Shown: positions 60,701 to 64,000 of the stretch, one piece after another
Layout of the letters: every line of letters begins with the position of its first letter
Numbering within the stretch: position 1 is the first letter of the stretch
Assembly (NCBI RefSeq): GCF_900142215.1
Contig: NZ_FRAC01000025.1
Span: 1 to 64,000 of the forward strand
Length of the DNA: 64,000 nucleotides
Reading direction: 5' to 3'
Source: Anaerocolumna jejuensis DSM 15929
Lineage (GTDB): Bacteria > Bacillota > Clostridia > Lachnospirales > Lachnospiraceae
Made by a program: the position numbers and the translations under genes
Notes under the pieces: generated by a model
What the model was told of the DNA's origin: nothing
The model's input: only the letters and a program-made list of their open reading frames with translations
Database searches by the model: none

Positions 60701-60918
60701 AGTTCTGCCTGCATTCTGAAATAATAGTACGCATCCTCTCCGCCGCAATCCATGGAGCCAGGAAATTCAGTCCACTCCTTTTCTTCCAGCAGCGTCAAAT
60801 CCTGTATTTGCTCTTTCAATATGACATACTCAATCCCGCTTATTTTTTGTGCATCTCTTTCGCTTAAGCCGGACAGGTGCCTCACAAGACCTCCTATCCT
60901 TTCTTTTAACATTACCAT
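57772..60918 (-). CDS. GH38 alpha-mannosidase, long form
   Basis: A 1048-residue GH38 enzyme, longer than the other one by a 230-residue N-terminal beta domain (contains YYYFRMQAELPEAYEGQ). The catalytic region starts at VWCVGHTHIDIAWLWTLETA (zinc His and Asp), and has LWLPDVFGYSAALPQIM with the nucleophile Asp and YGYGDGGGGPT as the second zinc segment. C-terminal beta domains follow. It belongs to the bacterial class of large GH38 enzymes. ATG 60918 has AGGAGGG at the right distance. It is monocistronic, upstream of the regulator. Confidence 0.94.
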   Translation of the reverse strand: MVMLKERIGGLVRHLSGLSERDAQKISGIEYVILKEQIQDLTLLEEKEWTEFPGSMDCGGEDAYYYFRMQAELPEAYEGQKVIFAINNYGGVRWDTVSPQFRIYVNGSLRQGMDENHETITLTELGKGGAVYNIILCVYTGKMHFHSMMDARIAVRDRETEKYYYDVKIPYDVAGLMEGDEKEFHEILLTLNESLNRLDFRKAYSAEYYESLAEAQDYLDKEFYEKRCSRKKEEVWCVGHTHIDIAWLWTLETAKDKAVRSFATVLRLMEEYPEYRFMSSQPHLYKAVKEREPAVYEEIKKRIEEGRWEAEGGMFVEADCNLTGGESLVRQIVKGKAFFKKEFGKENEVLWLPDVFGYSAALPQIMQKSGIRYFMTTKISWNEFNKMPYDTFNWIGIDGSKVLTHFIPASDYDKSLVSKNFFTTYNGMLEPAQVKGSWQRYQQKYLNSEVLMAYGYGDGGGGPTREMLEAGRRMERGIPGCPVTKQSSSNEFFHKLEGEVKGKQYLPEWNGELYLEYHRGTYTSMARNKKYNRKAEFLLHNIELFGAMDSRLNGAAYPREQLDDLWELLLRNQFHDILPGSSIEEVYEVSKKEYEDLFLRGNRLLERAVNSLTDSIGADKGAIVVFNPNGFHGTGYVLAEAENAAAKGQLTDGENLYPYEKLADGRILFRASAVPAAGYKVYTLADGSVPETHLRISKDSMENSRIRVTFNEKGQFLSIYDKVNEREILKPGECGNVIMSYEDRPHNWDAWDVNNYYTEKSWEIDNVTEMKVVESGNLRVCMKVERKYLDSSITQYIFLYHDSERIDIKTEIDWKQDHIFLKALFPVDIHSNEADYEIQYGNVTRPTHYNTSWDSARFEVCHHKWLDIHENNYGVSLLNDCKYGCHVHDGVIGLSLLKSATSPNPSADKEKHEFIYSFYPHKGDFRTGGTVKEAYELNNPLFAGVKTKQEGNKPVVYSMAVPDCENVILEVVKAPEEMEENVQILRLYEYYNQRSELKLTLPEAAERVAVCSMLEEEEQIIAQNTKQVTLPVKPYEIITLKVVYKTQS

Positions 60919-61275
60919 ATCAACCCTCCTGCATGACTTACGCATTACACGTCACATATCATTTATATATTGATATATATATTATATCCTTTTATTTGAA
61001 ATTAACAACCATTAATTTTAGGGGAAATAAAAAGACGGTCAGAGAAGGCGGTTGGCTTGAGGTAAAAAGTTGATTTGGATATTAGCTTATGATACAAGTA
61101 ACAATGTTTGAATTTCATCTAACAAAAGCAGATACAGTAGAATTTTCCGCAGAACAAGCCTTTATCAGGCATAAGGATATCAGGCATAAGGGTATCAGAA
61201 AGTACAACGGCACCCTGATTTGTCCCGTTTTGCATATCAGGGTAGGCCGTTCAGATATTATAAATTAATTACTGT
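60919..61275. other. Intergenic region between the long mannosidase and glyS
   Basis: The left part is the AT-rich promoter of the mannosidase gene. On the right, AACGGC-ACCCTGAT (61206-61219) pairs with ATCAGGGT..GCCGTT (61236-61251), a strong stem just downstream of glyS and its probable terminator, though without a good T-run. The direct repeat ATCAGGCATAAGG occurs twice at about 61168-61196. A 59-residue plus-strand ORF at 61089-61268 has no ribosome binding site and is likely spurious. Confidence 0.5.
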
Positions 61276-62646
61276 CTAAAATTGAAATTTATCACGAAAG
61301 TAGCTTTCCAGCTCTGAATAAGGCAGCCTTATCTGCTCCATGGTATCCCTCTGCCTTACCGTCACGATTCCCTTTTCCAGGGTATCATCATCTACAGTGA
61401 CTGCATAGGGTGTTCCGATTACGTCACCTCTCCGATAGCGCTTTCCGATATTACCGGCATCGTCATAGGAAACCATATATTTTCTTTTTAAGCCCTTATA
61501 TATTTCCAGGGCCTTTTCTGCATGGCGTTTCTTTATGAGAGGAAGGACATTGATTTTAACAGGCGCCAGAGAAGGGGACAGCCTTAATACCTGCCGGGTC
61601 TCCCCTTTCTCAAGCTCTTCCTCCTCCAGTGCTTCAAACAGCAGTGCAAGAACAATTCTGTCCAGTCCATAGGTAGATTCTATGATATAGGGTATATATT
61701 TTTCCTTTGTCTCTTCCTCAAAGTACTCTAGACTCTTTCCGGAGTATTCCTGATGCCTGGTAAGGTCAAAGTCCGTTCTGTTATGGGTTCCGTTTATTTC
61801 ACCCCAGCCAAAGGGAAAAAGATATTCGATATCGCAGGCTGCCTTGGCATAATGGGCAAGCTTTTCATGATCATGGTGCCTTAGATGTTCTGTTTTAATC
61901 CCCAAAAATTCAAAGAACTGAATTCCATAGCTTTTAAAATACTCATACAGGGCTTCATCCTCTCCCTTTCTGCAAAAGGTCTGATATTCCATCTGCTCGA
62001 ATTCAATGGTACGGAAGGTAAAATTACCGGGAGTTATCTCATTGCGGAAGGCTTTTCCTATCTGGCCGATACCAAAGGGCAGCTTTGTTCGCATTGTTCG
62101 CATGACATTCAGGAAATTCACATATTCTCCCTGGGCATTTTCAGGTCTTAGGTAAATGGCAGCTGCGCCTTCCTCCGTCACTCCCCTCTGGGTGGCAAAC
62201 ATCAGATTGAACTGTCTGATATCGGTAAAGTCCGATTTCCCGCATTTGGGACAGGGAATCTGATTTTCCTTTATATAATGAAGCATTTCCTCCTGGGTCA
62301 TGGTATCGGCATTAGCCTCACTGTTATATTCATTTATGAGATTATCTGCCCTGTGTCTGGTCTTGCAGCTCCTGCAGTCAAGGAGAGGATCCGAAAAGCC
62401 TGCCAGATGCCCGCTTGCTTCCCAAACCGCCGGATTCATTAAAATATCCGAATCCAGTTCATAGCTGTTATCCCAGGTCTGAATAAAGAAATACCGCCAG
62501 GCATCCTTTATATTATTCTTAAACCTCGTTCCCAAAGGGCCGTAATCCCAGGTATTGGCAAGCCCTCCGTAAATCTCGCTTCCCCGAAAAATAAAACCGT
62601 ACTGGCTGCAATAAGCCATTAAATCCTCCATGGTAAATTTCTTCAT
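61276..62646 (-). CDS. glyS: Glycyl-tRNA synthetase, single-chain (alpha2) type
   Basis: A 456-residue class II synthetase: MKKFTMEDLMAYCSQYGFIF and RGSEIYGGLANTWDYGPLGT at the start, class II motif 2 with AFRNEITPGNFTFRTIEFEQ, a zinc-like Cys pair (CRSCKTRHRADN...CPKCGKSDF), and the C-terminal anticodon-binding domain (LPLIKKRHAEKALEIYKGLK). It charges tRNA-Gly. It is preceded by a T-box leader, so expression rises when tRNA-Gly is uncharged. Confidence 0.96.
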   Translation of the reverse strand: MKKFTMEDLMAYCSQYGFIFRGSEIYGGLANTWDYGPLGTRFKNNIKDAWRYFFIQTWDNSYELDSDILMNPAVWEASGHLAGFSDPLLDCRSCKTRHRADNLINEYNSEANADTMTQEEMLHYIKENQIPCPKCGKSDFTDIRQFNLMFATQRGVTEEGAAAIYLRPENAQGEYVNFLNVMRTMRTKLPFGIGQIGKAFRNEITPGNFTFRTIEFEQMEYQTFCRKGEDEALYEYFKSYGIQFFEFLGIKTEHLRHHDHEKLAHYAKAACDIEYLFPFGWGEINGTHNRTDFDLTRHQEYSGKSLEYFEEETKEKYIPYIIESTYGLDRIVLALLFEALEEEELEKGETRQVLRLSPSLAPVKINVLPLIKKRHAEKALEIYKGLKRKYMVSYDDAGNIGKRYRRGDVIGTPYAVTVDDDTLEKGIVTVRQRDTMEQIRLPYSELESYFRDKFQF

Positions 62647-62726
62647 TATAAAGCCTCCTTTTTAATTGTTTTTACGAAGCCTGAAGCCAGGATGCAATAA
62701 TGTCAGACTTTCAGATAAATAAAAAA

Positions 62727-63000
62727 GCCCTAAGCAATCAATGATTGCTTAGGGCGAACGATATCTGTCCGTGGTACCACCTAAATTCAGGATAACCTGC
62801 ACTCTTGTTACGGCACGAGCATGCACTTTATGCCGCTTTCCCTGATAACGGTGGAAACTTCCGTTGGTCTCTACTTTGATTTCCGGTTCAAGCCACAGCT
62901 TAAGAGCGCCTTCCCTGTACTTTTCTTAAAGATTTGCACCAGCCATCTTCTCTCTGAAAGCAAAGTAACAGCTACTATCCTCTTTCATAGCCTTTTCGTA
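62727..63000 (-). ncRNA. T-box riboswitch (glycine specifier) of glyS
   Basis: The minus-strand leader begins with AGAGGATAGTA near 62998, and later contains CAGAGAGAAG and GCTGGTGCAAATC, the stem I/II conserved elements. The T-box itself is AGGTGGTACCACGG at 62782-62769 and the terminator GCCCTAAGCAATCA/TGATTGCTTAGGGC at 62727-62755 with TTTTTT after it. The specifier is probably GGC at 62894-62892, directly followed by TTGAACC. The variable T-box base is U. Confidence 0.85.
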
Positions 63001-63008
63001 TTGGATGT

Positions 63009-63037
63009 ATTGTATCACAGCTCACGGGCAGAAGCAA
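63009..63037 (-). promoter_or_regulatory. glyS/T-box promoter
   Basis: TTGCTT (63037-63032) and TACAAT (63014-63009) are spaced by 17 bases on the minus strand. Transcription would start just ahead of the T-box leader. Confidence 0.75.
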
Positions 63038-63098
63038 GGGATGTTTTGTTTTTTCCACGGCAAGCGCATGAAGGAATTAATTGTAATTAACCAGATAA

Positions 63099-63300
63099 AG
63101 TTTGGCTTACATTTAAAAATTTTCCATTGAAGGGTTCTTAATGACACTTAACTGGCAGCAGTTGTCCCTAGCAGAAAGGATACCATTGTTTGAGCGTATT
63201 TCAGCGAGTTTGGTATCCTTTCTGCTGCCAGGGACAACCGCTGCCGGTTTAGTGGAATTTAGAACCCTGAACAGGAAAATTCTTAAATGTAAGCCAAACT
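63099..63300. repeat. 202-bp palindromic (MITE-like) element
   Basis: AGTTTGGCTTACATTTA at 63099-63115 is exactly repeated in inverse at 63284-63300, and the pairing goes on almost throughout: TTTTCC/GGAAAA, AGGGTTCT/AGAACCCT, GGCAGC, GTTGTCCCT/AGGGACAAC, and AGAAAGGATACC/GGTATCCTTTCT, up to a 26-base centre. The whole unit would fold into a single long hairpin. No target-site duplication is clear. It is a candidate non-autonomous mobile repeat or a long structured RNA/terminator region. Confidence 0.8.
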
Positions 63301-63318
63301 CATCGGAAGCTTACATAA

Positions 63319-64000
63319 TTATCCTTCATGCGTTTGCCGTGTGTTTTTTTCCCTGATGCAATCCTCCGGATTTAGCTTTATCAATTCCCATTCTCCTGTT
63401 TTTCCCTTCCGGTACTGGGCAATTTCGATATCCGTGCCATTGGCCAGCTGATAAAACACAATGATATAATCCATTCCGTCCTTCCCCCGGAAGGAAATAT
63501 TCTTTATATACCCCTCCTGCCTGAAAGGGTACATTTCTTCTATCATATCGCACCAGTCTCCGTACCGGATCGGAACAGACATTTCGGCATCATAGGCCCA
63601 GCCGTGATAAGGTGCACACAAATAATTTTCTCCATGGAATTCCAGGTTGGAAATCCTGTATTCTCCATTTTCCTTCAGCAAATCCACAAACCCGTAATAA
63701 TAGACAAAGCTTCCCTGATTTCTTTCGGTGCCCTCTATGGTTTCCAGTTCTACGAAATAGCGCAGGATATTATCGGGGTTTTCATACAAGGGTACATTGT
63801 GATATTTCAACAGGCTGATATGCAGAATGTTTTCAAATTTCCTTAAGTACTGCTCATAGGTCAGCTGTTCCTGATAGGCTTTGGTCAGAAAATTGTAGGC
63901 TATGGGATAGGGCGCCCTGCCATTCCCAAGGGTTCCGCAGCCTGCCCCTTTTCCCTCTACAGGATTGGCTGCTTCCCGCAATATACTGAAATAATTAAGT
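63319..64000 (-). CDS. Hypothetical protein, 5' end beyond the window
   Basis: The frame is open from the right edge to 63319 (at least 226 residues). The N-terminal visible part is a Gly/Ala-rich segment, then a compact domain with YPIAYNFLTKAYQEQLTYEQ, YYYGFVDLLKENGEYRISNL and MDYIIVFYQLANGTDIEIAQ, an alpha/beta fold resembling NTF2-like or secreted lipoprotein domains (impression only). I do not recognise a family. TTG 63981 could be a start but nothing supports it. Confidence 0.6.
   Translation of the reverse strand, partial: LNYFSILREAANPVEGKGAGCGTLGNGRAPYPIAYNFLTKAYQEQLTYEQYLRKFENILHISLLKYHNVPLYENPDNILRYFVELETIEGTERNQGSFVYYYGFVDLLKENGEYRISNLEFHGENYLCAPYHGWAYDAEMSVPIRYGDWCDMIEEMYPFRQEGYIKNISFRGKDGMDYIIVFYQLANGTDIEIAQYRKGKTGEWELIKLNPEDCIREKNTRQTHEG

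Noticed and set aside
61089..61268. Plus-strand 59-residue ORF between the long mannosidase and glyS
   Set aside because: It has no ribosome binding site, lies opposite the probable glyS terminator hairpin and includes a direct repeat; most likely chance.

Overview
The window is low-GC Firmicutes DNA, most likely a gut or soil Lachnospiraceae/Clostridiales relative. Indicators are AGGAGG-type ribosome binding sites, sigma-A promoters with TATAAT boxes, a T-box in front of a single-chain glycyl-tRNA synthetase, a clostridial ftsEX/M23/S41 cluster, and mannoside-utilisation genes.

Layout: 1-9.1 kb is an accessory stretch. It holds the 3' end of an IS256-family transposase, a VOC protein, a divergent HxlR regulator/NAD(P)-binding oxidoreductase pair sharing a perfect palindromic operator, a macrodomain plus class M sirtuin pair (reversible ADP-ribosylation), an unrecognised 380-residue protein, and a two-gene unit of a MazG-like pyrophosphohydrolase behind a GIY-YIG/DUF2075 ATPase. 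Several decayed gene fragments lie between these.

9.44-29.15 kb is an integrated mobilizable element of about 19.7 kb sitting in the 3' end of guaA. Its ends are marked by near-identical att sequences that both encode the GuaA C-terminus and a stop codon. Just inside each end is a paired GTAGCA repeat, probably an arm site for the integrase. The backbone is a tyrosine integrase, an Xre repressor, an HTH/excisionase-like protein, an actin-like ParM with a small ParR-like partner, an oriT-like palindrome, a MobC-like protein, a MOBP relaxase, and a second ribbon-helix-helix protein at the far end. The cargo is defensive: a complete type I restriction-modification operon (hsdM-hsdS-hsdR), an AlbA_2-type ATP-binding protein, and a compact three-gene unit (SEFIR/TIR-like protein, small unknown protein, minimal nucleotidyltransferase) that may be an uncharacterised antiphage system.

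29.1-46.6 kb is housekeeping chromosome, nearly all on the minus strand: uvrB (with a LexA-type box) and uvrA, an HD-domain nucleotidase, a 34-bp minisatellite, guaA, the ftsE-ftsX-M23 peptidase-S41 protease cluster, a PucR/CdaR-type regulator, two zinc-ribbon membrane proteins and a UgpC/MsmK-type ABC ATPase.

46.8-61 kb is dominated by alpha-mannoside use: a GntR/LacI-chimera regulator, an ABC sugar importer (lipoprotein and two permeases, with no ATPase of its own), two GH38 alpha-mannosidases, one GH125 exo-alpha-1,6-mannosidase and a decayed glycosidase-like remnant. The nearby UgpC-type ATPase is the obvious candidate to energise the importer. 61.3-64 kb holds glyS with its T-box leader, a 202-bp near-perfect palindromic element, and the 3' part of an unknown gene that runs off the window.
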